NCBI GenBank assembly: GCA_964517795.1
Contig: CAZFDE010000032.1
Location: 1-30,852 of the forward strand
Direction of reading: 5' to 3'
DNA from: CAZFDE01 sp964517795
Lineage (GTDB): Bacteria > Planctomycetota > Phycisphaerae > Sedimentisphaerales > Anaerobacaceae
DNA length: 30,852 nucleotides
In this document: one piece after another, positions 1 through 8,400 of the stretch
How positions within the stretch are numbered: the first letter of the stretch is position 1
Layout of the letters: every line of letters starts with the position of its first letter
The notes under the pieces: generated by a model
The model's input: only the letters and a program-made list of their open reading frames with translations
What the model was told of the DNA's origin: nothing
Databases searched by the model: none
Position numbers and translations under genes: made by a program

Positions 1-413
1 TCCATATCGAGCAATTGGTCTAATTCGCTGAGGATATCGTTGACATCATAGAGTTCGAGCGGTTTGCGGTCGATATCAAATTCGTTCAGGATAATCGGAT
101 TTTTGTTCGGGTTTTCTTTCTGTAATTCAGGGCTTTGCTTTTCGTTGCCGTTGAAATCTATGATATTGAAAGAAAAGGTTTGATCCGAAATTATTTTGTC
201 ACTGGGTTGCGGTACAAAAAACGTGCCGATGTGGTCGCTGTCATTGGATTTGGTCAATAGTGGGGCAATCTCGTGAGATTCGGTGGTTTGTCCTTCGGTT
301 TGCTTTGAAAACCATAATGCGGGTTGAGCATCATCGGCACATACGAAACCGCAAACCAATATCGTCAACAATAACGAACTACATCGTTTGGCATATATTT
401 TTTGGCTTTTCAT
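1..413 (-). CDS. Secreted protein of unknown function, N-terminal part (cut by window edge)
   Basis: An open minus-strand frame starts with ATG at 413 and runs without a stop off the left edge, giving about 137 residues. It opens with MKSQKIYAKR followed by a hydrophobic stretch (SSLLLTILVCGFVCA) and then DDAQPA, which reads as a Sec signal peptide with likely cleavage after the CA. The visible mature part is hydrophilic and acidic, rich in Asp, Asn, Glu and Lys, with no Cys and no motif I recognise. A purine-rich AGAGAG lies upstream of the ATG as a weak ribosome binding site. The nearest plausible promoter on this strand is at 761-789. The product is probably periplasmic or exported; its function cannot be told from this fragment. 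Confidence 0.72.
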   Translation of the reverse strand, partial: MKSQKIYAKRCSSLLLTILVCGFVCADDAQPALWFSKQTEGQTTESHEIAPLLTKSNDSDHIGTFFVPQPSDKIISDQTFSFNIIDFNGNEKQSPELQKENPNKNPIILNEFDIDRKPLELYDVNDILSELDQLLDM

Positions 414-494
414 TTTAACTCTCTTTTGTTTTCTCTTATGCCTGGTCTTTTAGGCCATTATGGCATTTTGATGAACTCTCTCGGTTCTTCGCTG

Positions 495-656
495 TCAATT
501 GAATCGATCAGGTTTATTGCGAATCAGGACGGGTCGCAGCCTGTCGAAAATGGACAGACGAAATAAAAGCCGTTGACATATTGCAGTGCGAAACAAGAGG
601 ATGAGCTGTGTCGGTTTCGTGCCGTTTGGCACCCTTCGTAAGGCAGAGGTTTTCAT
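495..656 (-). CDS. Doubtful 53-residue ORF, possible leader peptide
   Basis: A short minus-strand frame starts with ATG at 656 and ends at 495. In its favour, TTAGGAG sits at 664-670 with its AGGAG core 7 nt before the ATG, and a strong-looking minus-strand promoter (761-789) and a perfect hairpin (681-702) lie upstream. Against it, the product (MKTSALRRVPNG, then a Leu/Arg/Phe-rich tail) resembles no family I know and has the look of a frame read through non-coding DNA. Its start also contains a second small hairpin, GTGCC-GTTT-GGCAC, at 619-632. It could be a leader peptide or untranslated leader of the secreted-protein gene at 1-413, or an unrelated small RNA. Confidence 0.25.
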   Translation of the reverse strand: MKTSALRRVPNGTKPTQLILLFRTAICQRLLFRLSIFDRLRPVLIRNKPDRFN

Positions 657-680
657 AAGTTTTCTCCTAATTCCCGTCAT

Positions 681-702
681 GCACCAAATCCCCATTTGGT
701 GC
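681..702 (-). other. Perfect hairpin just upstream of a ribosome binding site
   Basis: GCACCAAAT (681-689) and ATTTGGTGC (694-702) form a perfect 9-bp stem with a 4-nt loop. Read on the minus strand, it lies in the presumed 5' leader, 12 nt before the AGGAG at 664-668. There is no adjacent T-run on the minus strand, so it is not a standard terminator for that strand. It may be an RNA stability or translation-control element. Confidence 0.5.
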
Positions 703-760
703 AAACGCTGAGCTTTTTAACTACCTCTCTCTTACTACCTCTTCTTCGAAGGTTAATATC

Positions 761-789
761 AGTTTATCTATTTTGATATATCTTGTCAA
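761..789 (-). promoter_or_regulatory. Probable sigma-70-type promoter, leftward
   Basis: On the minus strand the sequence reads TTGACA (784-789), a 17-nt spacer, then TAAACT (761-766). This is a consensus -35 box and a 4/6 -10 box at ideal spacing. It would start transcription near 754 and give a leader of about 100 nt to the ATG at 656 and about 340 nt to the ATG at 413. The surrounding AT-rich stretch suits a promoter. It lies just past the terminator of the cobalamin-type gene, so it should start a new unit. Confidence 0.55.
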
Positions 790-809
790 GTTAAATTTTC
801 GTTATTTTG

Positions 810-847
810 AAAAAAAATGACCGGACTGATTTTGAATCAATCCGGCC
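810..847 (-). terminator. Intrinsic terminator of the B12-binding-type gene
   Basis: Read on the minus strand, GGCCGGATTGAT (836-847) pairs with ATCAGTCCGGTC (819-830) over 12 bp with two G-T wobbles around a 5-nt loop. A run of eight T follows, after a single A (plus-strand A-run 810-817). It begins 43 nt after the stop codon of the gene ending at 891, so it is well placed as that gene's rho-independent terminator. Confidence 0.85.
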
Positions 848-890
848 TGTAAACAATGTTTAAAGCGGTCTTTATGCCAATTTGAAAGGC

Positions 891-1598
891 TTAATTCGTC
901 GAAATGGCGGTTTTTTGCCGTTTTCTTCGATTGATTGTAGGTTGCGGTTTGACCGGCGGTTCGGGCATCGCTGCGATCTGAACGGCCTGGGCGGCGTTTG
1001 GGGCGTACATATCGGCCCCAATCTCTTCCCATAGCCCCTGCGCACGATTGAAAAGGCCCCCTGAAACCATGATTTTCATTTCAGGATACGCGTTGACCTC
1101 TCGAATTCGATCGATCAAATTGCGTATATTAGGCGCCTGTGCGGGTTCGGTACCGTAGATCAGCAGGATATCAGGGCGTTTTTCGTGTATAAATCCGAGG
1201 ATATCGTCATTGGTCAGGCCGCCGCCAAGGAATTTGACATCCCAACCGTCACTTTCGAATAAATCGGCGGTAATCTGAGCGCCAAGTTCTTGTAACTCAT
1301 TTTCAGCACAACAGATAACGATTTTTTGGTTGTTTTGGTCTTTTCGGGGCAGTTTATTCTGAAGTTGGTCAATGATCGTTCGGTTAATTCGTGTCGCCAT
1401 ATGCTCTTGAGAAGGGCTTATGCGGTCTTCGCGACTGAGATTTTCAATTTCCAGCATGATCGGCCAGACCATATCCATATAGATACGATTCGCCGGAATG
1501 CCTGTTTTCATTGTTTCCTCGACGATTTGGCGACATTGTCCACGATCACCAGTCAGCAACGAATCGAGATATCGAGCCAATAAGTTCTCATTAACCAT
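891..1598 (-). CDS. Cobalamin (B12)-binding-domain protein with altered ligand motif
   Basis: This 235-residue protein has the two-part layout of MetH/CarH-type cobalamin modules: a helical cap (about residues 1-85) and a Rossmann-like B12 domain (about 92-215). The cap keeps the Glu-His pair seen in CarH-like proteins (SPSQEHMATR, E65-H66), though the usual upstream Trp is not evident. In the binding domain the DxHxxG or CarH ExHxxG loop reads E101-L-Q103-E-L-G106, so the lower-ligand His appears to be Gln. The later glycine-rich segments FLGGGLT and MVSGGLF are typical of the fold. No HTH or methyltransferase domain is attached, and the tail is basic (NRRKRQK). AGGAG at 1607-1611 stands 8 nt before the ATG. 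It may be a sensory or scaffold protein, binding cobalamin base-on or not at all. It is divergent from the TetR operon. Confidence 0.8.
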   Translation of the reverse strand: MVNENLLARYLDSLLTGDRGQCRQIVEETMKTGIPANRIYMDMVWPIMLEIENLSREDRISPSQEHMATRINRTIIDQLQNKLPRKDQNNQKIVICCAENELQELGAQITADLFESDGWDVKFLGGGLTNDDILGFIHEKRPDILLIYGTEPAQAPNIRNLIDRIREVNAYPEMKIMVSGGLFNRAQGLWEEIGADMYAPNAAQAVQIAAMPEPPVKPQPTINRRKRQKTAISTN

Positions 1599-1662
1599 AA
1601 CATAAACTCCTTTTATTAAAATTTTCCATTTTTATTTCCGTTCAACCCAAAAGTTAAAATGG

Positions 1663-1690
1663 GTAATATGTTATTCGGAGAAGAGGTCAA
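1663..1690 (-). promoter_or_regulatory. Candidate promoter of the B12-binding-type gene
   Basis: On the minus strand TTGACC (1685-1690) is followed after 16 nt by TATTAC (1663-1668), matching 5/6 and 4/6 of the sigma-70 consensus. It would start transcription about 60 nt upstream of the start codon at 1598. AT-rich surroundings make chance matches likely. Confidence 0.35.
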
Positions 1691-1835
1691 AAAAGCATTA
1701 GTTAAAATAGGCAATATAGGTGCAATGGTAAAATATTTTTATCTTAATGAAATGAATCGAATAATATCGAATTTAAAGCATTTTTTATGGGGCATAAAAA
1801 AGAATAAAAATTTTTATTTTTTTAATAAAACCCGC

Positions 1836-1863
1836 TTGACAATTAAAACGTATGTTTTATACT
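1836..1863 (+). promoter_or_regulatory. Promoter of the tetR-RND efflux operon
   Basis: TTGACA (1836-1841) is followed after 16 nt by TATACT (1858-1863), a perfect -35 and a 5/6 -10 box. Transcription would start near 1870, about 135 nt before the tetR start codon. No better candidate lies closer to the gene. An inverted repeat overlaps the -10 box, consistent with repression at this point. Confidence 0.6.
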
Positions 1864-1883
1864 ATTGTATGAAACGATAGTAT
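1859..1883. promoter_or_regulatory. Candidate TetR operator (inverted repeat)
   Basis: ATACTAT (1859-1865) and ATAGTAT (1877-1883) form a perfect 7-bp inverted repeat with an 11-nt spacer. The inner flanks are partly symmetric too (TGT against ACG). The left arm covers the -10 box and the right arm the expected start site, the usual place for a TetR-family autorepressor. The regulator is encoded directly downstream. Confidence 0.5.
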
Positions 1884-2003
1884 TAACATTAGATAGCATA
1901 TTATTTCGCAAAAAAATGAGGTTTTTAAAAAAATGCGGCCTAAGTGAAGTTTTGAATTATTGTGTTTTCCCAGAACTCAAACGGATGGCCGGAGGACTAT
2001 AAT

Positions 2004-2657
2004 ATGAATATACGAGAAAAAGAACGCGATGAAGGGGTCAAAAATCGACTTTTGGACACCGCTGAGGATTTATTCTGTGAAAAAGGTTTTGATGCAGTAA
2101 GTATCCGCGAGTTGACCCGAAAAGCCCGGTGTAATATCGCATCCGTTAATTATTACTATGGCGGCAAGGAAAACATTTACACTGAAGTGTTTCGCCGTCG
2201 ACTGCGTGAAATGAAAGAAGTACGACTGGCCAGTATCGAGCGCGTAATGACTGGTTCCCAGTCCCCGACATTAGAGGAATTGCTGAGATCTTATGCCGAG
2301 GCATTTGTTGAACCGATGAAAAATCAAAGCCAGGGGCGGTATCTGATGCGGCTGATGATGCGGGAAATGCTCGATCCGCATCTGCCTAAAGGCATGCTGC
2401 ATGATGAAATGATCGGCCCGCTGATGACAGCATTATCTGGTGCGATACGGATTACCACGCCGGCGATCAGTGACGAACATCTTGTCATGGGAATTCATTG
2501 TTTTGTAGCACAATTGATCCATGTGATTAAAGTATCCACATTTGCAGAAGAAACCGAAGATGGAACCTTTCCGAAATTCGATTATTTTCGTGCGGTGGAT
2601 AATATTGTGACATTCAGTGCTGCAGGAATCCGAGCATTCGCCTCAATGAAAGAATAA
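2004..2657 (+). CDS. TetR/AcrR-family transcriptional regulator of the efflux operon
   Basis: This 217-residue protein has a typical TetR N-terminal DNA-binding domain: TAEDLFCEKGFDAVSIRELTRKA, then the recognition helix region IASVNYYYGGKENIYTEVF (about residues 18-65). The all-helical C-terminal domain should bind a ligand and dimerise. The N-terminal signature and length resemble the CecR/YbiH group, whose members regulate efflux or transport genes, but that assignment is tentative. I chose ATG 2004 over an upstream in-frame start because GGAGG at 1991-1995 stands 8 nt before it. The gene is the first of four in a tight operon and only 7 nt separate it from the outer-membrane gene. It probably represses its own operon until a pump substrate binds. 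Confidence 0.88.
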   Translation: MNIREKERDEGVKNRLLDTAEDLFCEKGFDAVSIRELTRKARCNIASVNYYYGGKENIYTEVFRRRLREMKEVRLASIERVMTGSQSPTLEELLRSYAEAFVEPMKNQSQGRYLMRLMMREMLDPHLPKGMLHDEMIGPLMTALSGAIRITTPAISDEHLVMGIHCFVAQLIHVIKVSTFAEETEDGTFPKFDYFRAVDNIVTFSAAGIRAFASMKE

Positions 2658-2664
2658 ACATCTT

Positions 2665-4089
2665 ATGGTAACTCGAATCATCATAATATGTTTGGGTCTG
2701 GTTAGCTTTATGACCGGATGTATGGTCGGTCCGAAATATGAACGACCGAATGTGAACATGGTTGAGCCTAATTCATTTTCACAACCAGGGCAACACGATG
2801 TGGATGTTCATATGCTGGATGCCCAAAACGAGTGGTGGAAGCACTTTGGTGATCCGGTCACCTCGGAATTGGTTGAGGTCGCATTATCGGGTAATTATAC
2901 ACTGCAGGCAGCGGCGGCACGTGTGATTCAATCCGAGGCATTGTTCGCGCAAAGCCGCGGACGGCAATTGCCGGATATTAGTTACGGGCTGAGTCGTCAG
3001 CGTGATAAATTCTCATTAAATTTCGGCGGCGGGCGGTTCAGTGCCCTGACAACGACCTATGCCGGGGAATTTTCGGTCAGTTATGTGCTCGATCTGTTCG
3101 GCAAACTGCGTCATGCGACTCGGGCGTCATGGGCCGAGATGCTTTCAAGCAAAGCCGCTCAACAGGCATTGGTTCATACGTTGATCGCGGGTGTTATCAA
3201 TCAGCGGATTCAGATCGCGACCCTTGAAAGTCGGCTGGAACTGGCCCGCGCGAATACGGTTAATCTCAAGCGCACACTTGAGATCGTCGAACGACGGTAT
3301 GCCAAAGGGATCGCCGGGCCGGTCGAAGTGCGCCTGGCCCGTGAGAATTATCAGGCAGCCAAATCCAGTGAACCGGCAATTTCGCTTTCGTTACAACGCG
3401 CATATCATGCATTAGATGTATTATTAGGCCGTCAACCCGGTCAATTTGATCCGTTGGATTCGACGCTGGCGGAATTACCGGATCTGAATGCGATTGCGGT
3501 CGGCGTTCCGGCGGCCTTACTGGATCGTCGCCCGGACCTTCAGGCGTCTGAACTGATGTTGATTGCCACTAATGAGCGCGTCGGGGTCAGCGTTGCTCAG
3601 CTTTTACCGGATTTTACGTTGACCGGTAATTATGGATTTCGAGGTGACGAATTTGAACAGGCGTTCAACGATAATTATGAGGTCTATACGGCGATTCTTC
3701 GATTATCGCAACCCTTGTTTAAGGGCGGCCAGCTTCGTGCACAGGTCAAATACTCAAAAGCCAGATTCGATGAGATGGCCGCGGATTATGCACAGCAGGT
3801 TCTGGAGGCGATTCGGGAAGTCGAAGATGCACTGGCCGCCGATCAGTTGTTAAGTGAACAATATCGCTATTCGCGTCAACGGCTCAAAGAAGCCCGACTT
3901 GCCGAGGAATTGTCCCGTGAACGTTACAGCAGGGGAGTGGGTGGTATTTTACTGGTACTGGAATCGGAGCGCCGCCGTCGTTTGGCGGAGAATGAGTTGG
4001 TTTTGCTTCGGCAGTTCATATGGAACAACCGTGTGAATCTTCACCTGGCGGTCGGCGGAGACTGGATTGAGGATGAGGATGTGCAATAA
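2665..4089 (+). CDS. RND efflux outer-membrane lipoprotein (NodT/OprM type)
   Basis: The 474-residue product begins with a lipoprotein signal ending FMTGC (lipid-acceptor Cys19) followed by MVGPKYERP, the typical opening of NodT/OprM-family outer-membrane factors. Two TolC-like repeats follow. Family hallmarks are WWKHFGDPV near residue 57, LLDRRPDL at about 287-294, and SVAQLLPDFTLTGNYGFR soon after. The trimeric protein should form the outer-membrane channel and periplasmic tunnel of a tripartite pump. It is co-transcribed with tetR upstream and the membrane fusion protein 11 nt downstream. Its presence implies an outer membrane. The exported compound cannot be read from the sequence. Confidence 0.93.
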   Translation: MVTRIIIICLGLVSFMTGCMVGPKYERPNVNMVEPNSFSQPGQHDVDVHMLDAQNEWWKHFGDPVTSELVEVALSGNYTLQAAAARVIQSEALFAQSRGRQLPDISYGLSRQRDKFSLNFGGGRFSALTTTYAGEFSVSYVLDLFGKLRHATRASWAEMLSSKAAQQALVHTLIAGVINQRIQIATLESRLELARANTVNLKRTLEIVERRYAKGIAGPVEVRLARENYQAAKSSEPAISLSLQRAYHALDVLLGRQPGQFDPLDSTLAELPDLNAIAVGVPAALLDRRPDLQASELMLIATNERVGVSVAQLLPDFTLTGNYGFRGDEFEQAFNDNYEVYTAILRLSQPLFKGGQLRAQVKYSKARFDEMAADYAQQVLEAIREVEDALAADQLLSEQYRYSRQRLKEARLAEELSRERYSRGVGGILLVLESERRRRLAENELVLLRQFIWNNRVNLHLAVGGDWIEDEDVQ

Positions 4090-4100
4090 AAGGTAAAGCA

Positions 4101-5414
4101 ATGAATGATACGACAACAACAAACAAATCGGAATCCAAGGCAGATTCATTTCGTCAGCGGCATCCGAAACTATACCAGTTTTTGCTGGTCATTTTGATCG
4201 TCGCTGTCGGCACGTTTATTTTAGTGATAACGGTCGTCTTCAAAAAGGCGCCGCCCAAAGAAGAGCCGCCGGTCCTGGCGCCATTGGTCGAGGTACGTTC
4301 GCTTCATCAGGCGGATATCCCGATGGTGGTCGAAGGCTACGGCACTGTCCGGGCCAAGGTTCAGGTCGAGATTGTGCCTCAGGTGTCTGGTAACGTTGTT
4401 TATGTTCATCCTCAATTCAAGAATGGCGGGTATATTCGGGCGGATGAGGCGATCGTTCGTATTGACCCGAGGGATTATGAGTTGGCGGTCGAACAGACGC
4501 TTGCCTCCGTTGCCCAGGCAGAGGTTAAACTGGAGATGGAAAAGGCCGAGGCCGAAGTGGCGCGAAGCGAGTGGCGGCAACTTCATCCTGACAGTGAACC
4601 CAATTCACCGCTGGTATTTCGCGGCCCGCAGATCCGGCAGGCGGAGGCCACCCTTGACTCCGCCCAAGCGGCTTTGGCGACGGCGAAATTGAATCTGGAT
4701 CGCACGGAAGTCAAACTTCCCGTGGATGTACGGATTGTTCGCGAAGATATCGATCTGGGTCAATTAGTTTCTCGTGGTCAATCGATCGGCAGTGCCTACG
4801 GTGTTCAGGCAATCGAAATTGAAGTGCCGCTGGAAGATCGGGAGCTGGCGTGGTTCGATATTCCTTCGGAGCCATTTATTGCCAATCACGGCCGTCAGGG
4901 TTCGAAAGCATATGTCTATGCCGATTTTGCGGGTTCGCGTCATCAGTGGCATGGGTATGTGACCCGTACAGTGGGCCAGGTTGATGAACGTTCGCGCATG
5001 ATTTCAGTGGTGGTCGAAGTGGCCGAACCGTTCAAGGTAACAGACGAGCGGCCGGCGCTGATGCCGGGCATTTTTGTCGATGTGGATATATCGGGTCATA
5101 CCCTTGAAGGAGGGATGGCGATCCCTCGCGATGCGCTGCACAATAAAAATGAAGTTTGGGTGGTGGACGGTAATCATTTACATATCCAGCCCTTAGATGT
5201 TGTTCGCTGGGGTCGGGATTCGGCATTTATTCGATCGGGCCTGCCAGATGGAGCGAAAGTCGTTGTCAGTGCACTGGAAACAGCAGTCGAGGGAATGAAA
5301 GTTCGGACAGCCAAGCCTGGTGAAACGGATCCGAATAATGTAGTCTATGCTTATGATGGAAACGATACCGCCGTTGCTGCGGATGCCAATGCTGAGTCGG
5401 CAGGAGGAATGTGA
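4101..5414 (+). CDS. RND efflux membrane fusion protein (periplasmic adaptor)
   Basis: This 437-residue adaptor has an N-terminal cytoplasmic stretch and a single membrane anchor (FLLVILIVAVGTFILVITVVF, about residues 29-49). A barrel-sandwich/lipoyl half then follows (VEIVPQVSGNVVYVHPQFKNGG, about 90-115), a helical hairpin rich in Ala, Glu and Gln (about 130-205), the second lipoyl half, and a beta-barrel ending in a membrane-proximal domain. This is the order of HlyD/AcrA-type adaptors. It should bridge the inner-membrane pump to the outer-membrane channel. The C-terminus carries an acidic Ala/Asn/Asp tail (VAADANAESAGGM) beyond the folded core. Its stop codon overlaps the pump gene start (TGATG), suggesting coupled translation. 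Confidence 0.93.
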   Translation: MNDTTTTNKSESKADSFRQRHPKLYQFLLVILIVAVGTFILVITVVFKKAPPKEEPPVLAPLVEVRSLHQADIPMVVEGYGTVRAKVQVEIVPQVSGNVVYVHPQFKNGGYIRADEAIVRIDPRDYELAVEQTLASVAQAEVKLEMEKAEAEVARSEWRQLHPDSEPNSPLVFRGPQIRQAEATLDSAQAALATAKLNLDRTEVKLPVDVRIVREDIDLGQLVSRGQSIGSAYGVQAIEIEVPLEDRELAWFDIPSEPFIANHGRQGSKAYVYADFAGSRHQWHGYVTRTVGQVDERSRMISVVVEVAEPFKVTDERPALMPGIFVDVDISGHTLEGGMAIPRDALHNKNEVWVVDGNHLHIQPLDVVRWGRDSAFIRSGLPDGAKVVVSALETAVEGMKVRTAKPGETDPNNVVYAYDGNDTAVAADANAESAGGM

Positions 5415-8400
5415 TGACCGATCAAGCGGATCGAAAAGGCATCCTGGGGTGGTTTGCGACAAATCACGTTGCGGCCAATTTGCTGATGCTGCTGATCGTG
5501 GCCAGTGGTATCCTGACTGTGCTGCAAATCAAATTCGAAATATTTCCGGAATACACGCTGGATATGGTCAGCGTGAGTGTGCCGTATCGCGGTGCGACGC
5601 CGTCGGATGTTGAAGATGGTGTGATTCTTCGTGTCGAAGAGGCGGTTGCGGGGATTGATGGGGTCAAACGAATTACATCGAATGCGATGGAGGGGGTTGG
5701 CACGACACTGATTGAGGTGGAGGATTTTGCCGATGTAACGGAAGTACTCGATGATGTTAAAGCCGCGGTTGATCGAATTACGACATTTCCCGAAGAAACC
5801 GAAAAACCGGTCATTGCGGAGGTGAAAACTTATCAGGGGGTGATCTCAATCGTTGTTTACGGCGATGTAACGGAAAAGACACTGAGGCAAACCGCCGACC
5901 GGATCCGTGACGATCTGACCCGTATCGCGTTTATCAGCCAAGTGGATGTTTCCGGTATCCGCAAGTATGAAATTTCGATCGAAGTTTCGGAGGAAACATT
6001 GCGGCGGTATGGTTTAAGTTTCGATCAACTCGCTGCCATCGTTCGTAATTCGTCATTGGATATCCCGGCCGGTTCAGTGAAAACCGAGGCCGGTGAAATA
6101 TTGGTCCGTACGGAAGGGCAAAAATATTACGGGTATCAGTTTGAACGAATTCGTTTATTGACACGACCGGACGGCACCAAACTGCGATTAGGCGATATTG
6201 CGATCGTTCGCGACGGTTTTGAGGATACGGACCTGTTCTCCACATTTGACGGCAAACCGGCCGCCTTTGTCAATGTATCGCGTACCGGCGACCAGGACAG
6301 CCTGGAAATCGCCGAAGCGGTTAAACAATACGTCAAAGAAAAACAAGATGAACTGCCCACGGGCGTATCGCTGGCGCTATGGCAGGATGATTCGGAAATT
6401 CTTAAATCCCGTATCAGTTTACTCGAACGTAATGCAATCCTGGGTTTAATCCTGGTCTTTTTGTGTCTGACGCTCTTTCTGGATCTGCGATTGGCGTTCT
6501 GGACGACGTTGGGGATTCCAATCTCCTTTTTAGGGGCGTTCTGGCTGATGCCGGTGTTTGATATTTCGATCAACATGATTTCACTGTTTGCCTTGATCAT
6601 GTCGCTGGGTATTGTTGTGGATGACGCGATCGTGGTCGGAGAAAATATCTATAATTATCGTCAGCAGGGAATGAAGGCTTCCAAGGCTGCGATCCAGGGC
6701 GTTAAGGAAATGTCGGTGCCGGTGGTATTGGCGGTATTGACAACGATCTTTGCGTTTTTACCGCTGGCTTATACAACGGGTATTCTGGGCAAGATTCTTC
6801 GCGTCCTGCCGATTGTGGTCAGTTGTGTCCTTGCGATATCACTGGTGGAGGCGCTGTTCATTCTTCCGGCCCACTTATGCTCAAAATTAAATTTTGGCCG
6901 CAGTCGTTTAACCGGTTGGATCGATCGGATTCGAGAATGGGTCGGACGCCATTTAAAGGATTTTGTCAATGGTCCCTTTGAAAGAGCAGTTGAGTTAGCG
7001 GTTCGCTGGCGCTATGTTACCCTTTCGATCGGCTTGGCCGCTTTTTTGATCACAATCGGATTTGTTATCGGTGGATACATTAAATTTGTTTTCTTTGATC
7101 CAGTCGAAGCGGATTTTATGATCGCATCGGTGGAAATGCCGCTGGGCACACCGGTCGAACGCACACGCGAAGTAGCCCGAAAACTGGAAAAAGTGGCTTT
7201 GCAAGTCTGTGATGAATTTCAAAGTGAACAAACCAACGACGTGAATCTGCTCAAGCATCTATCGACGACGATCGGGGGTCATCCCTTCAGCGACCGGGGC
7301 GGCGGGCCGATGCAGATGGTCGGTGAGATACAGGCCCAATCGCATCTGGCCGAGGTGGTCGTTGAACTGCCCGGTGCCGAGAAACGGGATGTATCCAGCA
7401 TGGATATGATGAATCGCTGGCAGGAACTGGTCGGCGAGATACCGGGGACTTCGTCATTGATCTTTGAATCGCAGATCGTCACTACCGGCAAGGCGGTGGA
7501 ATTGGAATTATCTCATTACGATTTTGATACGCTCTTGGCGGCTACCGATGACCTTAAAGATATCCTGCGTCAGTATGAAGCGGTCAGTGAAATTACGGAC
7601 AGTTACGAGCAGGGCAAGCCGGAGTTGAAGCTGGAATTAAATGATGTCGGACGGCTTTCAGGATTGACGCTTTCGGACCTTGCCCGTCAGGTGCGTCAAG
7701 GATTTTACGGCGAGGAAGTCCAGCGGATCCAGCGCGGCCGTCACGATATTCGAGTTATGCTGCGCTATCCCGAGGACCAGCGTCGGAGTCTTTCGGATAT
7801 TGAGACCATGCGGATCCGGATGATCGACGGGACTGAGATTCCATTTCGTACCGTGGCCAAGGTGCGATACGGTACCGGATTTTCGACGATCAAACGTGTG
7901 GATCGTGAACGGGTCGTAACCGTTTCAGCCGATGTGGATGAGAAAAAAGTACCGGCTGGCGAGATCAATGCGGATCTGGCACAAAATGTGCTGCCGCAAT
8001 TGATGCGTGAGTATCGGGGGTTGAGTTTCGATTTTGCGGGCGAACAGCGCGAGCGCAACGAATCGTTAGCCAGCTTACGATATAGCTTTGCGATCGCATT
8101 GATGGCGATCTATGGTATTTTGGCGATCCAGTTTCGCAGTTACTCTCAGCCGATGATCGTGATGTCGGCGATCCCGTTCGGGATTATCGGCGCAGTGTTT
8201 GGCCACCTTTTATTAGGATTCAATTTGAGTATTTTGTCGTTGTTTGGCATTGTGGCGCTGTCCGGTGTGGTGGTGAACGATTCACTGATCCTGATCGATC
8301 TGATCAATCGTGAACGAGAGGAAGGGGTCAGTTTAACAGAAGTTATTCGCGACAGTGCGACACGACGTTTCAGGCCGATCATGTTGACGACATTGACGAC

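Larger units (their letters stand above)
1599..2003. promoter_or_regulatory. AT-rich divergent intergenic region
   Basis: This stretch of about 400 nt separates the leftward B12-type gene from the rightward tetR-efflux operon. It is strongly AT-rich with long A and T runs, unlike the coding DNA around it. It holds a candidate promoter in each direction and an inverted repeat at the rightward one. I see no convincing gene in it: a 73-codon frame at 1659-1880 lacks a clear ribosome binding site and has composition expected of random AT-rich sequence. Confidence 0.6.

Noticed and set aside
1659..1880. A 73-codon plus-strand frame in the divergent intergenic region
   Set aside because: It has no good ribosome binding site, overlaps promoter and operator signals, and has the Lys/Asn/Phe/Tyr composition expected of random AT-rich DNA.
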